DNA from: Hormoscilla sp. GUM202
GTDB taxonomy: Bacteria; Cyanobacteriota; Cyanobacteriia; Cyanobacteriales; Desertifilaceae
Direction of reading: 5' to 3'
Assembly: GCA_005518205.2 (NCBI GenBank)
Contig: RFFC02000020.1
Coordinates: 1-64,000, forward strand
Length of the DNA stretch: 64,000 nt
The notes beneath the pieces were generated by a model. It saw only the letters and a program-made list of their open reading frames with translations, had not been told where the DNA came from and did not search any database. Positions 52,855 to 62,668 of the stretch are shown here, piece by piece. The translations under genes and the position numbers were made by a program. The stretch's first letter is position 1; the number at the start of each line of letters is the position of its first letter.

Positions 52855-52994
52855 GATGAAAGCCCGCGCAGGCGGGCTTTGTCCATGTAGCGATGCCCTT
52901 TAGGGTATCGCGGCCCGGTATCGCGGCCCGGTATCGCGGCCCGGTATCGCGGCCCGGTATCGCGGCCCGGTATCGCGGCCCGGTATCGCGGCCC
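52855..52994. repeat. Dispersed repeat followed by seven 13-bp GGTATCGCGGCCC copies
   Basis: AAAGCCCGCGCAGGCGGGCT is the repeat family of 440-500 and 3470-3530. From 52904 to 52994 the unit GGTATCGCGGCCC is repeated seven times without change (91 bases). It ends ten bases before the ribosome site of the protease/TPR gene, so it is transcribed or part of its promoter. Confidence 0.9.
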
Positions 52995-53019
52995 CAGCAA
53001 AAGATGGAGGTGACAAAAG

Positions 53020-55644
53020 ATGAATCGCTATGGACTAATTCTAATCGCATCTATATTACTACTACCCGGCTGTATCTCTTCGGAAGATGCCCCACAACCC
53101 AACCTGCTTGAGCAACTGTCTACCTCTACGCCACTCTCTCGGGAACGTCTCCGCCAAGTCGCAACTGCTATTACTGTTCAGGTGCATGCTAATGACAATT
53201 CTGGTTCTGGCGTCCTGATTAGAAAAGATGGGCAGCAGTATACTGTTATCACTAACGATCACGTCCTCATCCCTGGTAAACCCTATAGCATCGTTACTCC
53301 TGATGGCAAAACCCATGCCGCGACTTTGATGGCTAAATATAATAACCGTTCTGATGGCGGCTACAACCTGGACTTGGCCCTGTTGCAGTTTGAAGCTGCG
53401 GATGACTATGAAGTGGCATCTATTGCTAATTCTCCTTTGGTTGGCGAACAGCCTGTTTTTGCTTCTGGGTTCCCTTATGATGCCGATGGGTTGCAGTTTA
53501 CTGAGGGCAAGATCCCTTCTTGGGCCATGTCCTTGGGCAAACAAGCTTTGCAAGACGGTTACCAAATTGGCTACTCGAATGAGATTCGACAGGGTATGAG
53601 TGGCGGTCCCATTCTGAATGGTAGTGGTGAGTTGATTGGCATTAATGGTTTGAGCGCTTATCCGATTTTGCAGACGGCCTACGTGTTTGAGAATGGCGAG
53701 TCTCCGACTGACGCACTGCTGGCAGACCTCAACCGCGTCAGTTGGGGGATACCCATTGGGAGGTTGCTTGAGGTTGAACCGAGTTTTGGGGAGACTGCGC
53801 CCTATGCAACTTTCGATCCTGCTTCTCTGACTGGGGTGGCGGCAAAAGTAAATAAGATCGCTCAAGAGATTACGGTGAGAATAGATCAATCACGGGGGAA
53901 TGGTTCGGGAATAATTATCGCCCAGCGGGGAAACAGTTACTATGTCCTGACTGCTCAACATGTAGTGAAAAATGAAGAGAAATATCAGGTGGTCACTCAT
54001 GATGGTAAGCGATACCCGGTGGACTATAGCACGGTACAGACACTGGGGGTGGACTTGGCAGTGTTGCAGTTCCAGAGTCAGGAAAGTTATCCCTTGGCAA
54101 CCCTGGCAAATTATGACCAAGGAAATTACGATTGGGTTTTCCTCTCAGGGTGGCCGGGGTTGAAACTAGGAGAGAGCAGAAGACCTTATCCGCTGTTTAC
54201 CGCTGGATTTGTTTTCAGTAAGGAATGGGGGGCTATTAGGGCGAAAGACTCTAGCTCTTTAACGGAAACAAATGGTTATGAGCTAGTTTATACTAATCCT
54301 ACTCTAGGCGGAATGAGTGGTGGACCCGTGTTAGACTCTCGCGGACGGGTGATTGGCATTCACGCGGCAGCCGAGGGAGAAGAAGTATCTAATGTTCAGT
54401 TGGGTTTTAGTTTGGGAGTGCCTGTCAGGACGTTTTTGAGCTTGGCAAGCAGGGCGCAGATATCATCTCAGTGGTTAAGGGTAGAGGAGTCAGTACCACT
54501 GCCACTGAATAGAGCAGAAAAAACTGCTATTCGGGAGGCTTTATTTGCTGCAAAGAAACCGCCAAAGGGTGCGAAAGCAAATGATTGGGTGAATTATGGC
54601 AATCAATTGTGGCGGTTGTTTGAATACGAGGATGCGGTTGCGGCTTTTGATGAAGCTATTAAACTGAATCCCTATTTCGAGGAAGCTTGGTATGCACGGG
54701 GTTTGGCGCTCATAGTACAGAGAGAAAATCAAGCATCTCTGGCATCTTTTGATAAAGCGACGGAAATTAATCCCAGCTTCTATCAGGCTTGGCGTCAACG
54801 AGGAGAAGCGCTTTACTTCTTGAAGCAATATCCAGAGGCACTGGCATCCGTTGATAAGGCGATCGCGATCGAGCCCAAAGATTCTATACTTTATTTTTTG
54901 CAAGGTGAGATACTAATTCAATTAGAGCTATACGCAGAAGCAGTGGAGGCTTACAGTCAAGTAATCAAGATCAAACCCTATCCATTTGCCTACTTCCAGC
55001 GGGGGTATGCACGCGGTAAATTGGGAGACTATAAAGGGGCGATCGCAGATTACAGTCAAGCGCTAAAAATTATCCCAGACGATGCTAAAGCCTACGGCAA
55101 TAGGGGTATATCACGCCATAAATTGGGAGACTATAAAGGAGCGATCGCAGATTATAATAGGGCGATCAAAATAAACCCAAACGATGCCAATGCCTACTAC
55201 AGCCGGGGGGTTGCCCGCGATGAATTGAGAGACCATAAAGGAGCGATCGCAGATTACAATATTGCGATAAAAATTAACCCAGACGATGCTGAAACATACT
55301 ACAAACGGGGTAATGCTAGCTATAAATTGGGGGAGTATCAAGAGGCGATCGCAGATTTCAATAGGGCGATAAAAATTAAGCCAGACTATGCGGAAGTATA
55401 CGTCAACCGGGGGACTGCACGCAGGGAATTGGGAGACAAGCAAGGGGCGATCGCTGATTTTTCTAAAGCTATTGAAATTAATTCCGATCCCTTAGCATAT
55501 GCCAAGCGGGGACTTTTATATGAGGAACTAGGAGATAAACAAAAAGCGATCGAGGATATGCAGAAAGCAGTACAAATATCCTGCGCACAAGGTAGTTCTG
55601 AGTGCCAAGCTTTCCAGAAAATTCTCAGATATTTTCAGCAGTAG
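53020..55644 (+). CDS. Lipoprotein with two trypsin-like domains and C-terminal TPR array
   Basis: An 874-residue exported protein. The signal LILIASILLLPGC has a clear lipobox. Domain 1 (about 45-250) has H in TNDHV, D in NLDLALLQ and S in GMSGGPI. Domain 2 (about 270-480) has H in TAQHVV, D in GVDLAVLQ and S in GMSGGPV, so both catalytic triads look intact. The rest is at least nine TPR units (e.g. YKGAIADYNRAIKINPNDANAYYSRG). The fusion is a protease recruited to protein partners. GGAGGTGACAAAAG precedes the ATG. Confidence 0.92.
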   Translation: MNRYGLILIASILLLPGCISSEDAPQPNLLEQLSTSTPLSRERLRQVATAITVQVHANDNSGSGVLIRKDGQQYTVITNDHVLIPGKPYSIVTPDGKTHAATLMAKYNNRSDGGYNLDLALLQFEAADDYEVASIANSPLVGEQPVFASGFPYDADGLQFTEGKIPSWAMSLGKQALQDGYQIGYSNEIRQGMSGGPILNGSGELIGINGLSAYPILQTAYVFENGESPTDALLADLNRVSWGIPIGRLLEVEPSFGETAPYATFDPASLTGVAAKVNKIAQEITVRIDQSRGNGSGIIIAQRGNSYYVLTAQHVVKNEEKYQVVTHDGKRYPVDYSTVQTLGVDLAVLQFQSQESYPLATLANYDQGNYDWVFLSGWPGLKLGESRRPYPLFTAGFVFSKEWGAIRAKDSSSLTETNGYELVYTNPTLGGMSGGPVLDSRGRVIGIHAAAEGEEVSNVQLGFSLGVPVRTFLSLASRAQISSQWLRVEESVPLPLNRAEKTAIREALFAAKKPPKGAKANDWVNYGNQLWRLFEYEDAVAAFDEAIKLNPYFEEAWYARGLALIVQRENQASLASFDKATEINPSFYQAWRQRGEALYFLKQYPEALASVDKAIAIEPKDSILYFLQGEILIQLELYAEAVEAYSQVIKIKPYPFAYFQRGYARGKLGDYKGAIADYSQALKIIPDDAKAYGNRGISRHKLGDYKGAIADYNRAIKINPNDANAYYSRGVARDELRDHKGAIADYNIAIKINPDDAETYYKRGNASYKLGEYQEAIADFNRAIKIKPDYAEVYVNRGTARRELGDKQGAIADFSKAIEINSDPLAYAKRGLLYEELGDKQKAIEDMQKAVQISCAQGSSECQAFQKILRYFQQ

Positions 55645-55904
55645 ATAGCCGTAGGTCACAATCTTTCCTGGCGTCAAGCAGTAAAAATTTGGTTTGAATA
55701 GTACAGCCCCGTGCTCAAAAAGAGCCGGGCTAGCAAATATCATCAAACCCAACCCCAAGCAGACGATCGAGGCGATCGCAGCAGTTCGACGAAGCTACCG
55801 CAAGTCGATCGATTGACAGTTCCTCGCCAACAAGTTGTAATTCAGCTTAGATGAGTAGCTAACAAGCAGATAGTTAGCCATATGTTAATTGCGCGTGCGG
55901 GCCA

Positions 55905-56101
55905 GGGCGAAGCATTCCGGTAGTCAATCTTTCGATTATATATGTAAGGTATCTGCCGGAATGCTTCGCCCCTACAAATATTTGGTAAAATGGATATTAA
56001 ATTTCCAAATGTTACCCAAGCATTCACAGTGTAGGGGCGAAGCATTGGCGCGAAAAGGTTGGTAATTTTTCTAGTAAATTATATTCGCCAATGCTTCGCC
56101 C
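55905..56101. repeat. Two GGGCGAAGCATT inverted-repeat elements
   Basis: GGGCGAAGCATTCCGG at 55905-55920 pairs with CCGGAATGCTTCGCCC at 55956-55971; GGGCGAAGCATTGGCG at 56035-56050 pairs with CGCCAATGCTTCGCCC at 56086-56101. A third member is at 62947-63012. Each is a 66-67 bp element with 16-bp perfect ends and AT-rich centre. Each shows compensatory changes in both arms. Confidence 0.88.
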
Positions 56102-56158
56102 TGACTGGTTAGCGCCATGTAAATTATATCATGCCGTGCCCCGGCCCGACGCGATCGC

Positions 56159-56449
56159 CTCATACATGCGATCGATCATAAACCGTCACGCCCCATACAT
56201 CTGATCGACCATAAACCACCGGGGCACGGCGTCACATAAATTGTCGGCTGAAGCAGTTAATTTTCTGATGCCGTGCCCCTACCATATCCGTTTCTTTCAT
56301 ATATGCGATCGGTTCATACAACGTCATGCCCAATACATGCGATCGGCCCATAAACCGTCACACCCTGTAGGGGCACGGCATCAGCTAATTGTCGGGAAAA
56401 TCAGTCAATTTTATTGCACGCTGACGCTGTGCCCCGGCCCCGTGCTAAA
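56159..56449. repeat. 0.3-kb direct repeat, left of the toxin-like cassette
   Basis: Blocks such as CCGGGGCACGGCGTCACATA and AGCTAATTGTCGGG, plus repeated CATACATGCGATCG words, recur in the same order and orientation at 57508-57776. A central 68-base block is identical in both copies. It ends 40 bases before the first cassette gene. Confidence 0.85.
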
Positions 56450-56488
56450 ATATAGCAGGGCTACCAAATATAATAAGACCACAAGAAG

Positions 56489-56857
56489 ATGAGCGAGGTA
56501 ATTGCCGGAGATGGATTTACAGTCAAAACAAACAAGTTTGAATTTTTCTTTGGACGAGTCACGTCTAATCCCAAGAATGAGAGGCGTTCATTCGATAACT
56601 TAAATGGGTTGCGTCAATTGGGAATAGAGGAAGAAGCAGATGGTAGAGAACGCTTGATGGAAATCTTTCGATCGGGGTTAAAAGGTCCGCAAGTTGGAAT
56701 CAAGGGAGACCGTTATGGTACAACCATTGTCAGAAAAGTAGAAATCATTTACCAGGAGGTGCGAGGAGCAATTGAAGTCAGTTACTTGTACCGCAATAAC
56801 GATCTAGAGTCAACCCCAGAAGTAACCACATTAATTACCAAGATATACCAGGAGTAA
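56489..56857 (+). CDS. Orphan polymorphic-toxin-type C-terminal domain (tentative)
   Basis: A 122-residue protein without signal peptide: GDGFTVKTNKFEFFFGRVTS then NPKNERRSFDNLNGLRQLGI and DRYGTTIVRKVEIIYQ...VTTLITKIYQE. K-F-(D/E)-(F/Y)-(F/L)-F-G-(R/K)-V-x-S-(N/G)-x-x-N-x-x-R-S is a pattern I know from C-terminal domains of large secreted toxins (RHS/CdiA type). Here it stands alone, with only a short leader. The ATG lacks a good ribosome site (CAAGAAG), and no delivery module or secretion signal is present. The next gene starts two bases after its stop. Confidence 0.5.
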   Translation: MSEVIAGDGFTVKTNKFEFFFGRVTSNPKNERRSFDNLNGLRQLGIEEEADGRERLMEIFRSGLKGPQVGIKGDRYGTTIVRKVEIIYQEVRGAIEVSYLYRNNDLESTPEVTTLITKIYQE

Positions 56858-56859
56858 AG

Positions 56860-57357
56860 ATGAATATTCAACCCATCAGTCAAGCAGAATTCAAGCAGCT
56901 AGAAGGGGCGCGGCGGGTTATCGTTCACGACCACCCGAGACAATTTGCTTTGTTAGATTTAGGTCAAAGCATAGGGCCTTACGGACTCAGTTGGAGAAGT
57001 AGCGCCATTATTCAACCAGTGACTACTATTGACAAAGATGGAGCCCATCTTTGGGTGGGAGTCGATCAAAGGTTAGCAGCAATAGACCTGCAAGATGGTC
57101 ATATTACACTATCCCTGTCTCTGCTAACTCCCCTGTTTGACATTATCGCTTTAGATGACTGCACCCTTGTCTTGACTGAACTGGATCTGTTACTATTTAA
57201 TAACTCAGATTGTTCGATTCGTTGTCTGGAGGGTTTGCCAGAAATTGCCGCCGATATCACAGTCAAGGACGATGATTTGCTGATTCGCTTGCTGGACGAT
57301 CGGCATTTAGTCTTAAATCTTCAGACCTTACAATTGAAAGAGCCAATTCTAGTATAA
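56860..57357 (+). CDS. Putative immunity-like partner of the preceding gene
   Basis: A 165-residue soluble protein starting two bases after the stop of the toxin-like gene, following AGGAGTAAAG (ribosome site). It is rich in beta strands (RRVIVHDHPRQFALLDLGQS, IDLQDGHITLSLSLLTPLFD, DDDLLIRLLDDRHLVLNL) and strongly acidic, as many immunity proteins are. I recognise no domain. The immunity role is inferred only from order, spacing and charge. Confidence 0.5.
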   Translation: MNIQPISQAEFKQLEGARRVIVHDHPRQFALLDLGQSIGPYGLSWRSSAIIQPVTTIDKDGAHLWVGVDQRLAAIDLQDGHITLSLSLLTPLFDIIALDDCTLVLTELDLLLFNNSDCSIRCLEGLPEIAADITVKDDDLLIRLLDDRHLVLNLQTLQLKEPILV

Positions 57358-57507
57358 TATTCTCAATCTTGCCCGAAGGATTACACGCGCGCGATCGCCT
57401 TTTCCGCTAAGATTAAGAAACCGGGTTTCTGGAGATAATTGTCCCTAGGGGCTCCAGATTTAGTAAAATAAACCCGGTTTCTGGTCCACGGGCGATCTGT
57501 TCATATG

Positions 57508-57776
57508 CGCTTCATACATGCGATCGCCCCATAAACCGTCACGCCCAATACATGCGATCGGTCATCAACCACCGGGGCACGGCGTCACATAAATTGTCGG
57601 CTGAAGCAGTTAATTTTCTGATGCCGTGCCCCTACCCGATACCTTCGTTCCATACATGCGATCGCCCCACACAACGTCATGCCAAATACATGCGATCGGT
57701 CCATACACCGTCTGTAGGGGCACGGCATCAGCTAATTGTCGGGAAAAGCCGTCAATTTTATAACGCCGTGCCCCGG
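57508..57776. repeat. 0.3-kb direct repeat, right of the toxin-like cassette
   Basis: Matches 56159-56449 in order and orientation with scattered differences, including an identical central block. The two copies bracket the two-gene cassette at 56489-57357. Between 57358 and 57507 is a short AAACCCGGTTTCT...AAACCCGGTTTCTGG pair (about 57418-57482). Confidence 0.85.
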
Positions 57777-57842
57777 CCCGACGCGATCGGCAAATACATG
57801 CGATCACACCCTGAGAGTGGCGATCGGGATTTAAAAAATAAT

Positions 57843-57945
57843 GTTTGTAGTCGGTTTTCAACCGACTTTAGCTATTAGCCGGGGGTTTGAACCCCCGGCG
57901 GGCTTTAGCTATTAGCCAGGGGTTTGCAACCCCCGGCGGGCTATC
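57843..57945. repeat. Hairpin repeats GTCGGTTTTCAACCGACTTTAG and GGGGGTTTGAACCCCCGG
   Basis: AGTCGGTTTTCAACCGACTT, then two copies of TTAGCTATTAGCC(G/A)GGGGTTTG(A/C)A-CCCCCGGCGGGC separated by 39 bases, each a strong hairpin. They are followed by GGGAAAGC tandem units. They lie after the immunity-like gene and before the pirin stop. Confidence 0.8.
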
Positions 57946-57977
57946 GGAAAAGCGGGAAAGCGGGAAAGCGAGAAAGA

Positions 57978-58703
57978 TCAAGCGAGGTCAAAAAGCAGAA
58001 ATTCCGCCTTTTCCTTACCCACAAGTTGCAGAGATTCTGCGGCACTCACCGCCGCACCGTCCCCAGCTTCTAGCAACTCATCATCCAGCATCATCTTACC
58101 CCGGGCCACCTGCACCCACACATGGCGATCGGGTTTTCCCTGATAGACAATTTCCCGACCAGCTTCCAGCAGAGAAGCGTAGATATTCGCATCTTGATGA
58201 ATAGTAATCGAACCATCCCGTCCATCGCTGGAAACAATCAGTCGCAACTGATTTAGTTTTGACTCAATGGGAAAAAACTTCTGTTCGTACCTAGGAGATA
58301 GTCCTATTTTATTTGGCTGCACCCAAATTTGCAGAAAATGCACCAACTCCCTGTCAGAATGGTTATACTCGCTGTGAGTAATGCCCGTACCAGCACTCAT
58401 GATCTGGGCGTCACCCGGCTCAATTACCGAACCATTGCCCATGCTATCCTTGTGTTCTAGGGCACCTTCTAGCACATAAGAGATTATCTCCATGTCCCTG
58501 TGGGGGTGCGTTCCAAATCCATTTCCCCCTTGGACTCGGTCCTCGTTGATCACCCGCAAATCCCGAAATCCCATATAATTGCGATCGTAATAGTTTGCGA
58601 AGGAGAATGTATGGTATGATTTCAGCCAACCGTGATTGGCCTGTCCTCTTTCTGTCCCTTTGCGGATGGCTAGATGCTTCTGATTCAGGGTTGCGTTACT
58701 CAT
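57978..58703 (-). CDS. Pirin family protein (YhhW-like)
   Basis: A 241-residue bicupin. Metal ligands are visible: THPHRDMEIISYVLEG (two His), HSEYN (His) and a Glu. WLKSYHTFSFANYYDRNYMG is the characteristic N-terminal pirin block and the C-terminal cupin ends EFLLFDL. Some bacterial relatives oxidise quercetin; the natural substrate here is unknown. The length is as expected. It is divergent from the HxlR operon. Confidence 0.92.
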   Translation of the reverse strand: MSNATLNQKHLAIRKGTERGQANHGWLKSYHTFSFANYYDRNYMGFRDLRVINEDRVQGGNGFGTHPHRDMEIISYVLEGALEHKDSMGNGSVIEPGDAQIMSAGTGITHSEYNHSDRELVHFLQIWVQPNKIGLSPRYEQKFFPIESKLNQLRLIVSSDGRDGSITIHQDANIYASLLEAGREIVYQGKPDRHVWVQVARGKMMLDDELLEAGDGAAVSAAESLQLVGKEKAEFLLFDLA

Positions 58704-58776
58704 CTGATTTCACCTGCTGCGATACTTCTTACTATACTTTGAAAGGGAGCGACTTGCGCGAAAGAGACATTGTTGG

Positions 58777-58938
58777 TGTCATTGCGAGGGGGGATCTCAA
58801 AGCAGTAACTCTAGTCAGCACAGGAGTCTGACCCCCCGAAGCAATCTCCGCTGGTCCTGCGGGGTAGGAGATTGCTTCGGGGGCGGTTACTCTTAACTTA
58901 CAAGGATCTCTCAATTATGCTCCCCCCTCGCAATGACA
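58777..58938. mobile_element. 162-bp MITE-like element with 18-bp perfect inverted ends
   Basis: TGTCATTGCGAGGGGGGA at 58777-58794 is the exact reverse complement of 58921-58938. Inside is a second perfect pair, GAAGCAATCTCC and GGAGATTGCTTC. No ORF. It sits in the divergent promoter region between pirin and the HxlR operon and may influence either. No target duplication can be distinguished from the ends themselves. Confidence 0.75.
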
Positions 58939-59048
58939 TATGGCCCTAAGAACCAAGGGACCCTTCGCAGTATATCTCAAGCGTAAATCAGGTACAGTAC
59001 AACTGTAAAGAAGGCACTTAAAAGTGGGATACTAACCCAAAGGTGACT

Positions 59049-59387
59049 ATGGAAACTCAAAGGCAACCTCATTCTCGCCTCACCTGTGCGGTGGAAACTA
59101 CTATCCGCGTCATTGGCGGACGCTGGAAAGTCTTGATCCTGCGAGAACTGTTCGACGGCGTTAAGCGCTTTGGCCAACTGCATCGGGCCCTGACTGGCAT
59201 TACCCAGAAAATGCTCACCCAGCAGTTGCGCGAACTCGAACAAGATGCTATTATCCATCGAGAAGTCTATCCGCAAGTGCCCCCCAAGGTGGAATATTCC
59301 CTGACTCCCTTGGGCAAAACCCTCGAACCCATTATCTATGCTATGCATGATTGGGGCGTTCAATATTTGGAGAGCAAAAATGACTGA
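59049..59387 (+). CDS. HxlR family transcriptional regulator
   Basis: A 112-residue winged-helix protein: CAVETTIRVIGGRWKVLILREL, then FGQLHRALTGITQKMLTQQLRELEQDAII and VEYSLTPLGKTL. The HxlR signature (GGKW-x-x-x-I-L, L-x-x-I-(S/T)-x-(R/K)-x-L-(S/T)-x-x-L) is complete. The usual Cys at the N-terminus (here CAVE) can sense redox or electrophiles in the family. The ATG at 59049 follows AAAGGTGACT. Its stop overlaps the next start by 8 bases, so it likely controls its own operon. Confidence 0.92.
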   Translation: METQRQPHSRLTCAVETTIRVIGGRWKVLILRELFDGVKRFGQLHRALTGITQKMLTQQLRELEQDAIIHREVYPQVPPKVEYSLTPLGKTLEPIIYAMHDWGVQYLESKND

Positions 59388-60015
59388 GGAAGTTTTTACT
59401 ATCGGTCACTCTAATCATAGCCTGGATGCTTTCCTGGCTTTGCTACAGCAACATCGCATTACTGCCTTGGCCGACGTGCGATCGCATCCTTACAGCCGCC
59501 ATTTATCCCATTTTAACAAGTCTCCCTTAACAGCATCTCTGAAGCAGGCCGACATTAGTTATGTTTTCCTCGGTCGAGAGTTAGGGGCCAGACCTGCCAA
59601 CCCCGACTGTTATTTAGATGGTAAAGCTTTATACGATCGCATCGCCGCCACCCCCGACTTTGGCCGAGGAATTCAGCGCCTGATCAAGGGGGTGCAAAAT
59701 TATAGAATCGCCCTCATGTGTGCCGAGAAAGACCCCATGACCTGCCATCGGGCCATTCTGGTTTGCCAGCATCTACGAGAATATGACTTGGACATCAATC
59801 ATATCCTGAAAGATGGCCAATTAGAAACCCATCAGCAGCTGGAAACTCGGTTGTTAGCAGCCCACAGTTTAGATGATGCTACCGTCAATAAACCCCAGCA
59901 ACTGTCCCTCTTTGAACAGCCCCAAAAAGACGATCGTTCCCGCGCAGATAGGCTCAAATTAGCTTACCATCAACAGGGCGATCGCATAGCCTACGTGGAG
60001 AAAACCCATGACTGA
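59380..60015 (+). CDS. DUF488 family protein (first copy)
   Basis: A 211-residue DUF488 protein: VFTIGHSNHSLDAFLALLQQ, ALADVRSHPYSRHLSHFNKS, then LGARPANPDC and ALMCAEKDPMTCHRAILVCQ. The (T/Y)-I-G-H-S...(A/V)-D-V-R and C-A-E-x-x-x-x-x-C-H-R blocks are conserved and suggest a nucleic-acid-related enzyme or binding site, not yet defined. The ATG at 59380 overlaps the HxlR stop, and its own stop overlaps the next gene by 8 bases. Confidence 0.9.
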   Translation: MTEEVFTIGHSNHSLDAFLALLQQHRITALADVRSHPYSRHLSHFNKSPLTASLKQADISYVFLGRELGARPANPDCYLDGKALYDRIAATPDFGRGIQRLIKGVQNYRIALMCAEKDPMTCHRAILVCQHLREYDLDINHILKDGQLETHQQLETRLLAAHSLDDATVNKPQQLSLFEQPQKDDRSRADRLKLAYHQQGDRIAYVEKTHD

Positions 60016-60454
60016 TGCCATTAACCTATACACCATTGGTTTTACCAAGAAGACAGCCAGAGAATTCTTTGAAAGCTTGAGCAAGTCTGGGGTAAAACGA
60101 GTAATCGACACCAGACTGAATAACGTTTCCCAACTAGCAGGATTTGCCAAGCGCAAAGACCTCGAGTATTTCCTCAAAACTATCTGTCAAATAGATTACC
60201 AGCACGCGATCGACTTAGCCCCCACCAAAGAAATGCTCGATGATTATAAAAAAAAGGGAGGTGATTGGGAAACCTACGAGCAAAGATTTTTGGAGTTAAT
60301 GTCCTCACGGCAAATAGAAGATAAAATCTCTCCAGAGATAGTAGAAAATAGCTGTTTGCTGTGCAGCGAAGCCCAACCCCATCACTGTCATCGCCGCTTA
60401 GTAGCAGAATACTTGCACAAAAAATGGGGGAATGTTAACATATGTCATCTTTAA
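60008..60454 (+). CDS. DUF488 family protein (second, short copy)
   Basis: A 148-residue DUF488 protein of a different subtype: LYTIGFTKKTAREFFESLSK, VIDTRLNNVSQLAGFAKRKD, and ENSCLLCSEAQPHHCHRRLV. It shares the C-x-E-x(6)-C-H-R block with its neighbour but little else, so this is an old divergence, not a recent duplication. It overlaps the previous gene by 8 and the next by 13 bases. Confidence 0.9.
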   Translation: MTDAINLYTIGFTKKTAREFFESLSKSGVKRVIDTRLNNVSQLAGFAKRKDLEYFLKTICQIDYQHAIDLAPTKEMLDDYKKKGGDWETYEQRFLELMSSRQIEDKISPEIVENSCLLCSEAQPHHCHRRLVAEYLHKKWGNVNICHL

Positions 60455-61182
60455 CCAGGATAATCTGTTTGGCTAATTCCTGGAAACGGGGAGAAAGATG
60501 CATTGCCGGCATCAATCCCCGGACCCGCAAATGGGTGCGGCCAACTTCCAATTTACCAGACGGTCGCGTACCCAAGGAAATGCGCCAGATAAACAGGAGA
60601 GAACCAGCATTATTAGACCTGCTGGAAATACCCCTGGCCGCAACAGGAGAAGACTTTGGTTTTGAAAGTGAAAATCAAGACATCTTGCCCGGAAAATGGC
60701 GGAAAATATCCCAGGTGACTCCCCAAGAAGCGAGTCAATATTGCAGTAAGAACCCAGATATTCTCCACAATGACCGTCGCTATGTTACCGTGGATTGGTT
60801 GCAGTCCTTACCAGGAGAACAGAGAAGCACTCTCCAACTGGTGAAAGCGGTAAGATTCTCAGCCAGGGCTAAAGGTCAGCGATTTGCAGGGAGTGAGAAA
60901 TGGGAAGGTGACTTGGTGACAGATAAAGGGAAAAGACTCACCGCAACCATTACCGACCCGATATTTACCAGACGTTTGGAGTTGGGCTATCGTCCAGAAC
61001 AGCCCTGCTTAGTGACCGTTAGTCTGAGTATGCCCTGGCGACCCGATAATTGGGAAGGAGGCGACCCCTGCTGGAAGTCGATCGCTGCCGTGATGGAATT
61101 ACCAGAGCAGGATCTAAGGGGCCATACCGTTCCGGAAAAATCGGATCGGGCAGATGCCGATTTGGATGACCTACCCTTTTAA
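60442..61182 (+). CDS. Dual OB-fold-like (DuOB-type) protein
   Basis: A 246-residue protein: IICLANSWKRGERCIAGINP, RTRKWVRPTSNLPDGRVPKE, then LDLLEIPL and PCLVTVSLSMPW. The opening (I-x-C-L-A-x-S-x-K-x-G-x-R-C-(I/V)-A-G) and two beta-barrel-like halves match a family of proposed dual OB folds often found beside DUF488 genes. OB folds suggest binding of nucleic acid or nucleotide. The acidic tail ends DADLDDLPF. It starts 13 bases inside the previous gene. Family assignment is from memory. Confidence 0.65.
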   Translation: MSSLTRIICLANSWKRGERCIAGINPRTRKWVRPTSNLPDGRVPKEMRQINRREPALLDLLEIPLAATGEDFGFESENQDILPGKWRKISQVTPQEASQYCSKNPDILHNDRRYVTVDWLQSLPGEQRSTLQLVKAVRFSARAKGQRFAGSEKWEGDLVTDKGKRLTATITDPIFTRRLELGYRPEQPCLVTVSLSMPWRPDNWEGGDPCWKSIAAVMELPEQDLRGHTVPEKSDRADADLDDLPF

Positions 61183-62531
<1,349 letters not shown>

Positions 62532-62549
62532 ACATACCAAAAACCCTAA

Positions 62550-62605
62550 TACCCTCGTTCCCAGTCTCAGGCTGGGAACGGCTAATAGAGGCAGAGCCTC
62601 GAGTT
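62550..62605. repeat. Palindromic CGTTCCCAGTC...GGCTGGGAACG repeat after gap
   Basis: CGTTCCCAGTCTCAGGCTGGGAACG is a strong hairpin 20 bases after the gap stop, followed by GAGGCAGAGCCTCGAG. It may double as the gap terminator. Same family as 28830, 30615, 36556, 47640 and 48490. Confidence 0.75.
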
Positions 62606-62668
62606 TCGCCTGTACCATCGTCGCGCGATCGCTATTCCCAGTCTCGCATCGATAGCCATGTTACCATA

